Source: Amaurobius ferox | Taxonomy: Eukaryota; Arthropoda; Arachnida; Araneae; Amaurobiidae | NCBI GenBank assembly: GCA_951213105.1 | Contig: OX578137.1 | Location: forward strand, 75,429,104 to 75,493,103 | Direction of reading: 5' to 3' | Length of the DNA stretch: 64,000 bases | Shown here: positions 45,024-56,419 of the stretch, in pieces | Layout of the letters: each line of letters begins with the position of its first letter | Numbering within the stretch: the stretch's first letter is position 1 | Program-made: the position numbers and the translations under genes | The notes under the pieces: generated by a model | Told to the model about the DNA's origin: nothing | What the model saw: the letters and a program-made list of their open reading frames with translations, nothing else | Database searches by the model: none

Positions 45024-45861
45024 AGTATCCTTGTCAGATGAAATCTCAAATAATTGTCATATTGTAGAAAACAGTTTTGTATTAGTTAAGAAATTAAAAA
45101 CTCTTACTAATATTCATAGTATTTATACTTATGATTTCAAAGATTTGTTTAATAATATTAATATAGATGATCTGTATAGAATTATCTTAGGAATTTTTGA
45201 AAAATATAATATCAACCTAAAATATTCAAATTTTCTCTTTAAAAAATTACTTAATTTCACTCTTTATGAGAATTATATTCAACATGGTGGTACTTTTTTT
45301 AAACAACAGGTTGGTATCCCACAAGGGGGGTGTGCCTCATCATTGTTAGCTAATCTGTATTTGTTCTTCTATGAAGAAAAAATTTATCCAAGCTTTTCCT
45401 ATTAATATGCACATGTTTGGATATTTAGATAACATATTATGGGTATCTGTATCCCCAAATAATATCCCTATAGTATTAAACTTTTATCTAAAAAATTTAC
45501 AATTAAATGCAGGTAATAATGACTCTAATGTTGCAAACTTTTTAGATTTTTAAATTTACAAAATTGTAATATGGTTATAAACTTGTACGATAAAAGACAG
45601 GATTTTAAATTTAATACATCGAAAATTCAACATTTTGACTTTTGTTTGCATATATCTGTATTTAGAAATATTATAATAAACCAGGCTCTTAGAATCAATA
45701 AAATTTGTGATGAATATTTTAAATTAGCACATTTTATGGAATTATTGAGTACAGCGACTAATAATGCATATCCTTCCAAGTTCGTTATTAAAATTATCAA
45801 CGCAATGTATCAACTTTCACTCGATAACATCCTAGAAAACTTTCCCAATTATAGTGGCTAA
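45024..45861 (+). pseudogene. Penelope-like RT copy 3, frame-broken
   Basis: Motif A TYDFKDLFNNINIDDLY (near 45130), motif B VGIPQGGCASSLLANLY (near 45310) and the C-terminal part with INLYDKRQDFKFN, FRNIIINQALRI and a stop near 45859 are all readable but lie in different frames. A stop follows motif B (about 45403); the catalytic site is altered to YLDN in the next segment (near 45421); another stop occurs near 45551. The fingers region is missing. The copy cannot make a working enzyme without several changes and is older than the 13.7-kb copy. Confidence 0.82.
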
Positions 45862-46581
45862 CATACATTATTTATTAATTATATAAATAAATAAAATTGA
45901 AAAATAATAAACTAAGTCAAAAAAAATTAGAAAAATCGGAAAATAGGATGCATTAACATTAATGTTTTGAATTTTATTTTCTCTAAAAAATTGTAACTTT
46001 TGCCATTATTGAAACTATGATTTGAGCGCCCTTATAATGGTGTATAGTTTATCCAATTTTCTTATGAATTACTTGTTTAGTACGAATTTTCATCTTTGAT
46101 TCATGTTCATATTCAGAATTGCGTATATGGGTTGTTCATATTCTGATTTGCTTGTCCAGTCTCCTGCTTAGACTCACTGGACGGGTCTGGGAGTATTGTG
46201 AATGTTCATACTGCCTCCCTGGTAGAATTTCGACTTGTTCATTCCGGTGCTTCTAGATAATTTAAGCTGTTGAGGTTGATCGTGTATACACGTGGTGAAA
46301 GAAGAAGGGTTCATGCCGCATGGTAATACAAATTTTCTTAATGTTTCTTCATTTTTTGATGCCTGTAGTCTGAGTTAGAGTATTTATAGTAATGTACTAT
46401 TGCTCTATCTGAAACAGGCATATGTTTGAGTTAGAGTTAAATACTCAAACCTGAGGAGGAATTTAAATCTAACTAATCATCGAATTTGGGCTGGTGCTGT
46501 TCTCTTCTCTTATCGGCATTATGGCCATGAATTTGCTTCTATGGTGATGTTAATATTGCTTGAATTTTTTATTATTACATA

Positions 46582-46590
<9 letters not shown>
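45862..46590. other. Non-coding; weak 59-bp element relative near 46150
   Basis: At 46150-46192 'cttgtccagtc...actggacgggtctgg' resembles the middle and end of the 59-bp elements at 7702 and 49358, without clear target duplications. Otherwise no feature is seen. Confidence 0.45.
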
Positions 46591-46633
<43 letters not shown>

Positions 46634-46793
46634 ACATACACATACATACATATATATATATATATATACACACATACATACATACATGTATATATATATA
46701 TACACATACATATATATATATATACATACATACATATACATATATACATACATATATATACATACATACATACATACATATATATATATATAT
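46591..46793. repeat. Compound (TA)n/(TACA)n microsatellite
   Basis: About 200 bp of TA and TACA repeats with a few interruptions. The open frames across it on both strands (YIYIYI) are artefacts. Confidence 0.95.
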
Positions 46794-49342
46794 TATAAAA
46801 ATGTTAAATTTTCTTTGCAGAAGAGCTGAGTCTTGAAAATCTTGAAAGCAAGTAAAGGGGTGGGGATCATACCATGAGTTTGCTTCACAGTGAAATCCTT
46901 TCGAACAAGGTATTTCAAGCGTAGCCACTATAATCTAATTACCCATCTAAGAAGTCCCTACCATGACAGCGACAAACTATTTCCCTTGACTATTGATTAA
47001 TGATGTTTTAAGAGAGTGCTTGCCCACAACCTCACTCCTTGTTCCATAAAAAACATTGAAGTAAACTAATGTTGTTACCTTGTTAAGAGAAATCGCCTTG
47101 TTGCCTCTATTGAAAGCATTCCACTCAATTTATTTCCACCTATTTCACAATCAAAAGTAAAGCATGAAAGAGCTTGAAATGCAGACTATTAAAGTTGGAA
47201 GCCACACAAAAAAATTTTGTTTCACGATTAGACAAATTTGATTGTTACAATAAAAAGTCACAATTTTTGAAACAGGACATTCAGTTATTTTTTACATCGA
47301 AATATAGTAAATGCAATAAAAATCAGGAGATGATTTGCACTTCATTAATTATGAAATTTCAAAAAGAGATAATCCGTAGATTATGTGAAAAAAAATTATT
47401 GTATTGGTCAGTAGCGTAGACCTAGACAGTGGTATCTAAACTTTTGGCACCCTGGAGCAAATAATTTCGAGGTACACATACTCATAATAAATACACGTTG
47501 GTTCTTAAGCCAAAAATTATCCTTTTTTTATTTGGTGACCTGGAATAATTACTCCATCCCATTCCATGATGATAGGCTACTGTATCTGGAATCTTGTTTG
47601 AAACACAGAAAGAAAAACAAATCCTTTTGGAATGATTTTAGTCACTTCTCTCTTCTGAATTTTTGAAAAATCAGGATTTAAAAAACGAATTTTGGCAAAT
47701 CGCTGGAGGAGTTTAAAATAAATGTAACACAAAATTATGTAAAAATAAGAAATACCATAAAAGTAAAATCATTGATCGTTCTAATAACGTGAAGGAAAAA
47801 GCATTAAAATGTTTGATCTACATGATTAAAAAAATGGAAAGGGGATTTCCATTTCATCATACTTTTATTTGTTGAAGTTTATTTGAACCAAGAAAAATCC
47901 ACAGAAAGTTAAGTAAATATCAAATCACATATTAATGTTAAGTGAGTACTCACTGTTAATATTTTTTATATTTTATCCAAAGTCAAATGCTTTTTTTCAT
48001 TTTCAACTCGCCAGTGGCCACAAATGAAGTCACTGGCTTAAGTAAAATTATAAATAATTGGCAAATTCACATAAAATATTGTTAATTATTGATCCTTAAA
48101 TTGTTTTCCCTATTTTTTAAGAAAACGTAATAATTTTTGACATTTAAAAATTAGGGTATTGATCATGACATACATTTTTTTAGCATATCGTTAGAATTTT
48201 ATCTAAAAACAATGTAATATAAAAAAAAAATTATTAAATTGAAATATAACAAATTATTAAAGATAAAAACAAGAAAAATTATTGGATAAAAATCCCCCCC
48301 CCCCCCCAAAAAAAAAATCAAAAACTGAAATATATGAACAGTTTCTTATAATTAAGGACTTATGGAAATAGCATGCTTCGCCTATGTGAACAGTTGTAGT
48401 TTAAAAGAATATTCCCAAGTAAAGTTGTTTTAACAGACAAAAGGCAGGTAATTATATACCACCAATCAGGGATGTATGCAGGGAAGGGGGTTTAAGGATT
48501 TGGGGTCTGGTAATTATATACTGTTTAGTGCTTGGTGTTTTTATTTTTTAGGAAAGTGTAAAAGGTATTTTCTGTAACTATTTCATAATCTGTTCCCACA
48601 CCGGAAATTAAAATAGCATCATTAAAAAGGCAAACCCTACACATAATATAGAAAATACTAGCAATTTTATTAATAAGTTTAACAAAATAATTGTTTTTTG
48701 CATATGAAAAAGGCTATTTTTTATTAAAAGTGTACTGTTTTTATGCAAATAGTTGATATTATAAAGTGCCCTGTTTTTAATTGAAAACATGTGCTCTAAT
48801 TTCTTTAAAAAGTGTCCTTTTTTAGTCTAAAGTGAACAACTATATCTTATTCAGACATGGTATACTTCCATGGAAACATGGATTTCAACTTTTTTGGCAC
48901 TGATTTCTGATCAATGAAAGCTTCTTTTTCTATAAGACCAATAGTTATTTAAAAATGGAAAACAATTATTTGGATTTTAATATTTCCAGAAAGCTAAAAA
49001 AAAAAAAATTTTTGGTCTAAAAATGTGTCCTTGCAGAATTTACATCAATGAATAAGTTTCATGAGTGTAAATACGATATTGTAAAATTTCAAAATAAAAT
49101 TCAGAATATATTTTGAATTTTATTTTGATAATGACTTTATAGGCCCGCTGAAGGTGTTTTATGTTATCCTTGCATGTAGGAAAAGCATAATGTTTCTTAC
49201 ATTACTAAAAGTGTTTTGCTGGAGTTCAATGAAAACAATGATGGTAATTTTGTTGTGCTTATTAAATTAACTTAGAAAAACAATACATTTTATTAGTCAA
49301 TCTTCAGGATTTCATTTTATAGTTCATTTTCCCCAAAATTAC
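46794..49342. other. AT-rich stretch without gene
   Basis: No exon, RNA gene or firm element end found. A poly-C run is at about 48294-48307. 'cagtggtatctaaactttt' near 47428 resembles some hAT ends but no partner was found. Confidence 0.5.
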
Positions 49343-49357
49343 ACACATCCTGATCAT

Positions 49358-49416
49358 CCGGCCGTCCAACTAGTTACTCTAAGTCCTCTGGACGAGTCGG
49401 ACGGTCTGGGTCTTCA
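49358..49416 (+). mobile_element. 59-bp SINE-like insertion, second copy
   Basis: It starts CCGGCCGTCCAA and ends GGTCTGGGTCTTCA, closely matching 7702-7759. The 15-bp duplication ACACATCCTGATCAT lies on both sides (49343-49357; 49417-49431). CCGTCC...GGACGG can pair. The right duplication is also the left duplication of the 5S-headed SINE. Confidence 0.85.
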
Positions 49417-49431
49417 ACACATCCTGATCAT

Positions 49432-49819
49432 GAGCCAACGGCCCTACTGTGCTGAAAACACCGGTTCTCGTTAGATCACCGAAGTCAAGCAGCATCGGGC
49501 GCGGTTAGTACTTGAGTGGGTGACCATCTGGGAACACCACGTGCTGTTGGCACATTTTGGGCGTGGTAGCCTTGTGGTTTGCGTTCTGGATTTGCACGCT
49601 GCCACAACTGCCGCCGTGTTCATGTGGGAGTACGGTCACGTTAAACATGTGGGTCCGTAAGTCCTTCCGAGAGGTTGGTGGTAGGGGAAGAAGGGTACGG
49701 TCCCTGTGGATGCCTTCCCCACTGGGTTCCGATCTAAATTGGGTGGCACTTCCCTGCCATCCAAACGGTTACCTTGCACCTTTCTGGTAGGTCAGATGGT
49801 CTGAGTCTCAACAACAACA
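49432..49819 (+). mobile_element. 5S rRNA-headed SINE (SINE3 type)
   Basis: 388 bp between two copies of ACACATCCTGATCAT (49417-49431; 49820-49834). The head (49434-49551) is a 5S rRNA-like sequence with an internal promoter; the body is unrelated; the 3' end is GGTCTGAGTCTC followed by (AAC)n. 5S-derived SINEs are known as the SINE3 class. The exact duplication indicates a relatively recent retroposition. The 3' end resembles that of the 59-bp elements, which suggests the same LINE partner. Confidence 0.9.
49434..49551 (+). rRNA. 5S rRNA-like sequence (SINE head, not a normal gene)
   Basis: 118 bases from GCCAACGGCC to GCTGTTGGC pair at the ends as in 5S rRNA. The internal control region is well kept: 'aagcagcatcgggcgcggtt' and 'gagtgggtgaccatctggga'. 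Several substitutions against typical animal 5S exist. There is no T-run terminator directly after it and it continues into a SINE body, so it serves as a pol III promoter for the retroposon and not as ribosomal RNA. Confidence 0.85.
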
Positions 49820-49911
49820 ACACATCCTGATCATGTGTTTTCTGTGCATTTTACCACTTTCAGTACATATCCTGATCATGTGTTTTCTATGTAATTTACC
49901 ACTTTCAGTGT
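49820..49911. repeat. Two tandem ~45-bp units
   Basis: 'catcctgatcatgtgttttc' to 'taccactttcagt' occurs twice (about 49822-49865 and 49866-49909). The first unit starts with the SINE target duplication, so the target itself lay in a tandem repeat. Confidence 0.8.
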
Positions 49912-51228
49912 AAAATACCTCATGTGGTGATGATTTTAATTGTTCTTTTCATAAAATCACTTCCATAATTGTTATTCTTATGATTCTTGTTGACCTATGG
50001 CCAATAGATATTTATACAGAAGGCTTTGAATAGGAATACTTTAAATATGATCCTCCTGTATATATGTCATTGGTTGACACTTAGTCTATTTAGTAGACTA
50101 AATGAACATGTGTAAGAAGATTTAGCAAGTCAATGATTTAAAATCTTGTACAAAGATTTTCTATTTAATATAGTGAGGGTTTTTTGCATATTAATGTGTA
50201 TAACTGGGATTTACAACCTTTTGCTGTCAGAGAACACCACTACCTTGGTAAATTCTTCCAGGGAGCACTAGCATTGTGTTAAATTCTTCGAATGAGTACC
50301 TATTATAAGTTATTCCAGTGAGTATGAAGTATATATTTATTTCAGGTTTTAACTACTGGCATGTTTTGCAAATAAGTATATGCATGACTTTTCTACATAA
50401 ACTATAACAAATGTTTGAATTTCTATAATTTTTAGTCTTTGAACATTATGCACTTGAATTATGGTTAAAAAATTTATTTTTAAATAAATTTCCAACTGAA
50501 ATAAATAAAAGATACTAAATATTTTCAATTTTATCTTATATACTCAACCTACATTTAATTTATTTATCATAAATTCAGCTCTAAAGTCATATGAGGTTGA
50601 AAACTTAATAATACTATTACGCTTTGCCCCTTGAAAAGAAAATTGACCAATGTGAAAAATGTTTTTTTGTTAACTAATAGATGATAAAATTAAAACTATT
50701 TCAAAAAACATTTATATATGAAAAAAAATCCTGCAAATTTTTAACACTGCATTGCAAATAGATGGCAAAGTGTACAGTTCTCACATTTTACATATAGACT
50801 AATATGAAATCCGTGGATATGCAATTCTAATTTAATTCTTAGTTAATTAAATAATTAATGAAATTTAGCATTGCCAATCTGGGAAAATATTGAGCTGAAT
50901 TTCTACTTCTCTGTGATTGGTTGCTAGCAGAAACATCACAATGATAGCCAAGAACTGAATTATTGAAGCAGTAAAAACATTAAAAGTATATATATGTTAT
51001 TCTAGACTACACTAGAATGTCAGTTAGTATACTTTAACTTGAAATTAGTTGTCACGACAGTGTAGGTAGAACTTATAGCCATGTTACAAGACTGTTTTTT
51101 GTTCTTAATCCTCCAGCAAACACAGCATTACATCGAAAGTGACTTTCAAATGTAAGTAAATATTGTGGTTATTGCAGTGGCGGCTCGTGAGCGACATATA
51201 GAGGGAGGCGCTCATCTATGTATTTATG
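49912..51228. other. AT-rich stretch without gene
   Basis: No gene seen. 'cagtggcggctcgtgagc' at 51176 resembles a hAT terminus, but no partner end or duplication was found. Confidence 0.5.
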
Positions 51229-51229
51229 C

Positions 51230-51846
51230 CTATATATATATATATATATATATACTCGAGATTTACCATTAATAGAAAAATGCTGTATAAAAAAGAGAAA
51301 TGAGAATTGACTGATGTGGTAACTAAAAGACGGTACAACAAGTTGTTGTATCTGAAAAACAATAAAAGTAATTATGATAATATCATATATTATAATATTT
51401 AAAAGCACTCCTTTTATGATGTGCCATAAGTATCGTGAAGGTAAGGATATGGACTGTAAAGAAGGGTGAATTAAAATTGGTATATGAGAGCATGTAAGAA
51501 AGTAATTTAACTCATATCTAAAGCAGTTACCTAAGGTACTAATCCTCTGGTTCCCTATATAAGCATATAAGGTGTAAATACTAATGTATAACTACTTAAT
51601 GTATAAGAGGAAAAAGTGCAAATCAGAAACAAAGTGAAGCTCAATGAGCTAGGCCTTTTCTAGCTCCCAAAAAGTGTGGATATGGAGTAAAAAGAATAAA
51701 ATGAATATGAATATGAAAAGCATTTCTGAAAGCATATGCATTATCAAGAGCCATACATGTTTCATTAATGCTGATTCTACGTTTCTGTGTACTCAACTGT
51801 AAAATGTATTACAGAAATAATGTACATATATATATATACAAATGTG

Positions 51847-51890
<44 letters not shown>
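51230..51890 (-). mobile_element. Penelope-like 3' fragment between (TA)n arrays, inverted
   Basis: (TA)n at 51231-51252 and about 51825-51890 bound a segment whose right part (51690-51825) is the reverse complement of 42730-42870, the 3' flank of Penelope copy 2. No coding sequence remains. Confidence 0.68.
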
Positions 51891-51895
<5 letters not shown>

Positions 51896-52039
51896 TATAT
51901 ATACATATACATATTTTGGGCATAGCAACGCGTGTATTAAAAATACAAATGATGGATATATTAAGTAAAATAACGCACCTCCCACCTTCTCGCTCGTTCA
52001 TAAAAATCCTGGCCACATGGAACGTATCCTTCCTAGTGG

Positions 52040-53005
52040 AAAAGCGTTACATAGTAAATTGTAGGGGCTAGTTAAATTAAAAGTTATGCCCAGGGAGTTG
52101 ACTAAAAAAATATGCATATTCTGATGATACGTACTGATGGTTCAGAGACTATAGCCACTAGTAAAATCAAAATCGGTGGATTAGGAGGGGAGATGGAAAA
52201 TTGGGGGGGGGGGCGGTGACCAAAATAAGAGTTACGCCCAGGGATTTGCCACGTTAAAGTTACATATCCAGGTGACATGTACAAATGGGGGATAGACTAT
52301 AGCCACAAGCCGAACCAAAATCGCTCAGAGCTTTGGAGCAGATATGTAAAATTGTGAGGACTAGTTAAACTAAAAGCTACATCCAGGGGTTGACACAAAA
52401 ATATGTGTATCCAAGTGAAATGTACAAATGTTGCTCAGACTATATAGTCACCAACAGAGTCAAAATCACTCAATTAGGAACTGAGATGTAAAATTGTGGG
52501 GGCTAGTTTAAAAATAACGCCCAGGAAGTTGACACAAAAAACGCATGTATATTATATATCCATCAAATATGTGTATCAAACTGAGACGTACGGATGGTGC
52601 AGATACAACCATCAGCATAAGCAAAATCGTTCAATTATAAGGTGAGATGGGAAATTTGGGGAAGGGGGGCTAATTGAAGTAAAAGTTATCCTCAGAGAGC
52701 TGTCACAACAAAGATGCATAACCAGATGACATGTACAAATGGTGCAGAAACTATAGCCACTAGCAAAACTAAATTCGCTCAATTAGGAAAAATGCTCGCT
52801 AAAAATGTAAAATTATGGGGCTTGTTAAACTAAAAGTTACGCTCAGGGGGCTGGCACAAAATATGTATATTCAGATGACACGTACAGAGGGTGCAGAGAC
52901 TATAACGATCGTTAAAATCAAAATCGCTAAATTAGAAGCCGAGATAAGAAATTTGGGGGGCTACTTCAAGCAAAATTTATGCCCAGGGGGTATCTGAGCA
53001 ATATA
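52040..53005. repeat. Satellite of ~140-bp units, seven copies
   Basis: Units carry 'agttaYgcccaggg..ttgacacaaaa', 'gacatgtacaaatggtgcag', 'actatagccac' and 'aaaatcgctcaatta'. The landmark 'cccaggg' or its variants falls near 52088, 52228, 52380, 52511, 52682, 52843 and 52982, so spacing is 131-169. Copies are diverged, so the array is old. Confidence 0.85.
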
Positions 53006-54120
53006 GTTGCCAGCCCGGGGTCAAAACTTCGAGGGAAATGACGCAGATAAAAGAAACATGATGAAAATTTAATATTAAAGTTTTTTACTAAATATTTAAA
53101 ATTTCTTTAATTTTTAGGTATTTTTTAATGTTAAATAGCTGAAAAAGTAAGACAGTTGGGTAGATCAAGTGACCCCTCAAACTAAATATCCGAAACAACA
53201 TATTTCTGAAGCGTCACTAAAAATAGCCTATCGATCACGGGTATGCTAAAAATAGGAAACTCCAGACGTTTAAAGAATTAATTTGGAGTCAAACATATTG
53301 GAATTCGTCACCACCAGATCAACCAGAGCACAAAACTGGCCCAAATCAGAAATAACCCCCTTCCCATAGGACAGAACCACACTACATCAGAAATGACGAA
53401 ATGCGAAACCACTTCAATAAGTAAGATAGCTGGGTGGGTCAAGTGATCCCTTAAAGTGAGTGTCCTAAACAACATATTTTATTCACGATGGCCAGAAACC
53501 CCTAAAATATCATAACTCCCCCCCCCTTCCTTCCCATCACCACACACGTACACTTAATCCACTCATTTATTCAAATGTTTATTTAAACTTCCAAATTTAT
53601 AACAAAGATGCGAATGAGAACCAAACACATTCTTAAATCTAGAAAATTGAAGCCAAATTAGCGAAACTGAGGCAATTTAAGAGGTTCCTCTTCATGTTTT
53701 TCTACTCTTCTATTTCTTTTTGGCTAGAGGTGCTTGCAGACCCGCGACACAATCTACTAGTAAATCTGCAATATCTGGTTTTTCTTCACGCCAAATTTCT
53801 AATATTGTTCCTATACCATTCGTTCACTCTCGAGATGCCGATGTTAGGGACGCAGCTTTATCAAATATCCCTGAATTTTCCCCTTATGTGTTGAAAATTC
53901 TAAGCATTACAGCTTTCGCGAGTCTCCTTTTTTGAAGAAAGCTGTAGTGCTTGACATATTTCATAACTTATTTTTAATAATTCTCGGTTTAATTGAACAA
54001 AAATTCAGATTTTTTCAATAGAAATTGTAATAAATCTGTATAACTAAAAAAATAATTTGAGGTGTTTACTCAATGGTGTCGCGCGTACCTGCGATGCCCC
54101 TTAATGACCGCGCCTGGGTT
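53006..54120. other. Non-coding; short hairpin at 53902-53952
   Basis: AAGCATTACAGCTTTC (53902-53917) pairs with GAAAGCTGTAGTGCTT (53937-53952) apart from one G-T pairing. A 71-codon open frame at 53720-53935 overlaps it and shows no family I know. Confidence 0.5.
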
Positions 54121-54139
54121 ATTGGTTATTCCAGATGTT

Positions 54140-54232
54140 AAGAATCCTTCTTCAAGCAGTTATGTTACACCTGTGGCAATTGCACTAAACTGCTACTACA
54201 TGGACCCCATGTGCCCAGCTGCTATGAAACAG
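54140..54232 (+). other. Possible orphan exon
   Basis: Between TTCCAG (near 54134) and CAG|GTGTTT (54233) an open stretch reads KNPSSSSYVTPVAIALNC, then YYMDPMCPAAMKQ. Composition is protein-like and splice sites are plausible. It cannot belong between host exons D and E, which already join in phase, unless it is alternatively used. It may be an exon of another gene or a retroposed fragment. Confidence 0.3.
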
Positions 54233-54239
54233 GTGTTTT

Positions 54240-55699
54240 TTAACTGTTCTCCATAAAAAAATAAATTATCCCTGACCTTAAGAGAAAAAACACACATTGA
54301 ATGAATATTCATCCGGTTATTTTTGTATCAATAAATAAGAATTTTTTTTTGTATCCATGCTTATAATTCCAATTGTTCAATTTTATTTAATTGAGTTCCA
54401 CCAGAGTTAGAAAAAATATTACCCCTCGGAATCTGTATAGATGTTTTGAAACAGTATGCTGACAAAGGGCAGCCCATCCTACACTTGATGAAATGTACCT
54501 TGAACTGATATATCGACCAATTCAACTAATAAAGACCTATCCCCCAAAACAGTAACCTACTCTCGAGACTCTGTTGTTTTAGTTCCTTCGTATACTACAC
54601 CATGCAGCAAGATCAGTGAACTAAATAATTGAAATAATTTAATTGTTGTGTTACTATAATTTAAAAAGTGATAAAAAAAGAAATAAAATAGAATTTGGTT
54701 AGATGAAATGAGGTGGGTGATGAGATGTCTAAGTGACTTTGCTGTATTAATTTTTTTTTTTTTTATTTATTTATTTTTTGTTGTTGTTCACTTGAGAAAT
54801 AAACATTGTAGCACATATATTTTTTCTTTGTTTAGTGTTTAGACATTTTAAAAAAGAAACATTTTTTTATGTGTTTTTTGAAAATAGAAATTGTACAATT
54901 TTCTCCAGTGCATAATTACTTTTACTTCGACTTGAACGTTGAGTATCTTACCTTAAAAAATCCTTAATATTTTTTTTCTTCTATTTGTGCTGAATCTGTA
55001 TGAACCCTGAAAACATTTGTATAAAAATGAATTTTGTTGCATAATTATAATAAATATTGAATAAAGAGAAAGGTTTAATTAGATTATTAAGGAGTTAAAA
55101 AGGTTATTAAAGGTTTAGCCAATAAGAATGTATTTTTTAAAATTTTGCATTGAAATCTATCGATACTATTTGTAGTCATAATTTACCATAATTATTGATT
55201 TATTTTAAATGAATATCAATTTGCTGGAAGTACATTAGTTTATCTACTTAAAGAGTATAAGATTTAAAACATTTTTTCCAAGAAATACTGTAAAATACTG
55301 TTTATATGCTTCTTATTTATACACATTTATCATTTATATATGTTTTTTTGTATTAGTCCCGAAATTCTTATTGACATATATTTCATCATACATTTTTGCA
55401 GTTATATGCTTTTTTTCATTGGTTCCTCAATAAGCATATAAATGATGCTTTATTGTATTTTGAAATGTAGCATGTATAACCAATATTCACGAGCACAGCA
55501 TCATCACTAAGAGAGCACAAAGTTAATGAGTGTGATGAGCACTGTCATGTTCATGAGCAGTAGGTTGTGAACCTCTGGTATACAATGAATTGTTTTCTTC
55601 AGTGTTTGTAATTTTAAGCTACTATAAAATTTATGAAATTTCACTTGTAATATAATAAATTCAATAACATCTGAAAGCTGGATCTTTTTAAATCTTTAG
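54240..55699. other. Intron sequence, no gene seen
   Basis: AT-rich, with poly-T near 54749-54765. No element ends recognised with confidence. Confidence 0.5.
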
Positions 55700-55802
55700 G
55701 TATTATATTGCTGATGGTGTCAGAATATACTCCCAAGAAAGCTGGAGGAGTGTTGTTAAGGACAGTGGTAGAATGCTTGTGAAGAAATATATAAGTCAAT
55801 TT
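55700..55802 (+). CDS. Host gene exon E
   Basis: Acceptor AATCTTTAG precedes 55700 and donor GTACGT follows at 55803. In the frame completed from exon D it reads YYIADGVRIYSQESWRSVV, then KDSGRMLVKKYISQF, ending on a codon boundary. The segment is rich in basic and aromatic residues and fits a HEAT-type helix pair. Exon F continues with VKHYIAQTKADN without a phase problem. The intron before it is about 29.7 kb and holds the nested transposons. Confidence 0.83.
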
Positions 55803-56419
55803 GTACGTAAATTTATTTTACATCATTAAGTTATTTTTTATAATTTGTATTTTGATTTTTGAATTTTACTCACTAGTGCTTCATATTAGAAATAATTTAA
55901 GGTTTTAAAGACATTGTAGTTAAATTAATATGGTTTTACTATATTTCTTACAATATTAATGTTTTAGTATTTAATAAATTTAAATATTATTTATCAACAA
56001 TTTAAAGTAGCTATGCAAGGCATTTGAATTTTCGAGATCTGATTTTTCGCTCTTGACATTTGAATTTAAAGAAAAGAAGTGCTATTTGCCCATCTCTACA
56101 TATTACTCTTTGTAATTTGTTTACACAAAGAAGAAAAATAATGTTTTTTGTAAATCCACTCTGTTTGGGAGTCTGATGTGTAAAATAAGAAAAAACTTTT
56201 TTCCTTGCCATTAGAACAACTTTCTGGTGGCTTGTGTATAGCCATTTAATAGCGGTAAAATTGTTGTCTTTGGAGTTTTAAACCCGTGCCAGAAAAAAGT
56301 GGCCATTAAGAAAGTTTTCACTTTTCCTTCAAGACATAGTAGTAGTGAAAAATCTGACTCTTGAATTTTGAAAAATGTACATATTTTGAGCATTCCTGAT
56401 TATAAATTAATCATTTTTA

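Noticed and set aside
46550..46928. Open frames of 64-117 codons on both strands rich in Y-I-C-M
   Set aside because: They are translations of the TA/TACA microsatellite.
47426..47460. hAT end CAGTGGTATCTAAACTTTTGG
   Set aside because: No partner end and no 8-bp duplication found.
49434..49551. Functional 5S rRNA gene
   Set aside because: It is joined to a SINE body with an (AAC)n tail and a 15-bp target duplication; several substitutions; no array.
51176..51215. hAT end CAGTGGCGGCTCGTGAG
   Set aside because: No partner end found within the window.
51230..51780. Independent gene between TA arrays
   Set aside because: The sequence matches the 3' flank of Penelope copy 2 in inverse orientation and has no open frame.
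50205..55577. One large hAT element between 'tgggatttacaacctttt' and 'aggttgtgaacctctg'
   Set aside because: The ends are only roughly inverted and the flanks (gtgtataa / gtatacaa) match 6 of 8; the interior is a mixture of other repeats.
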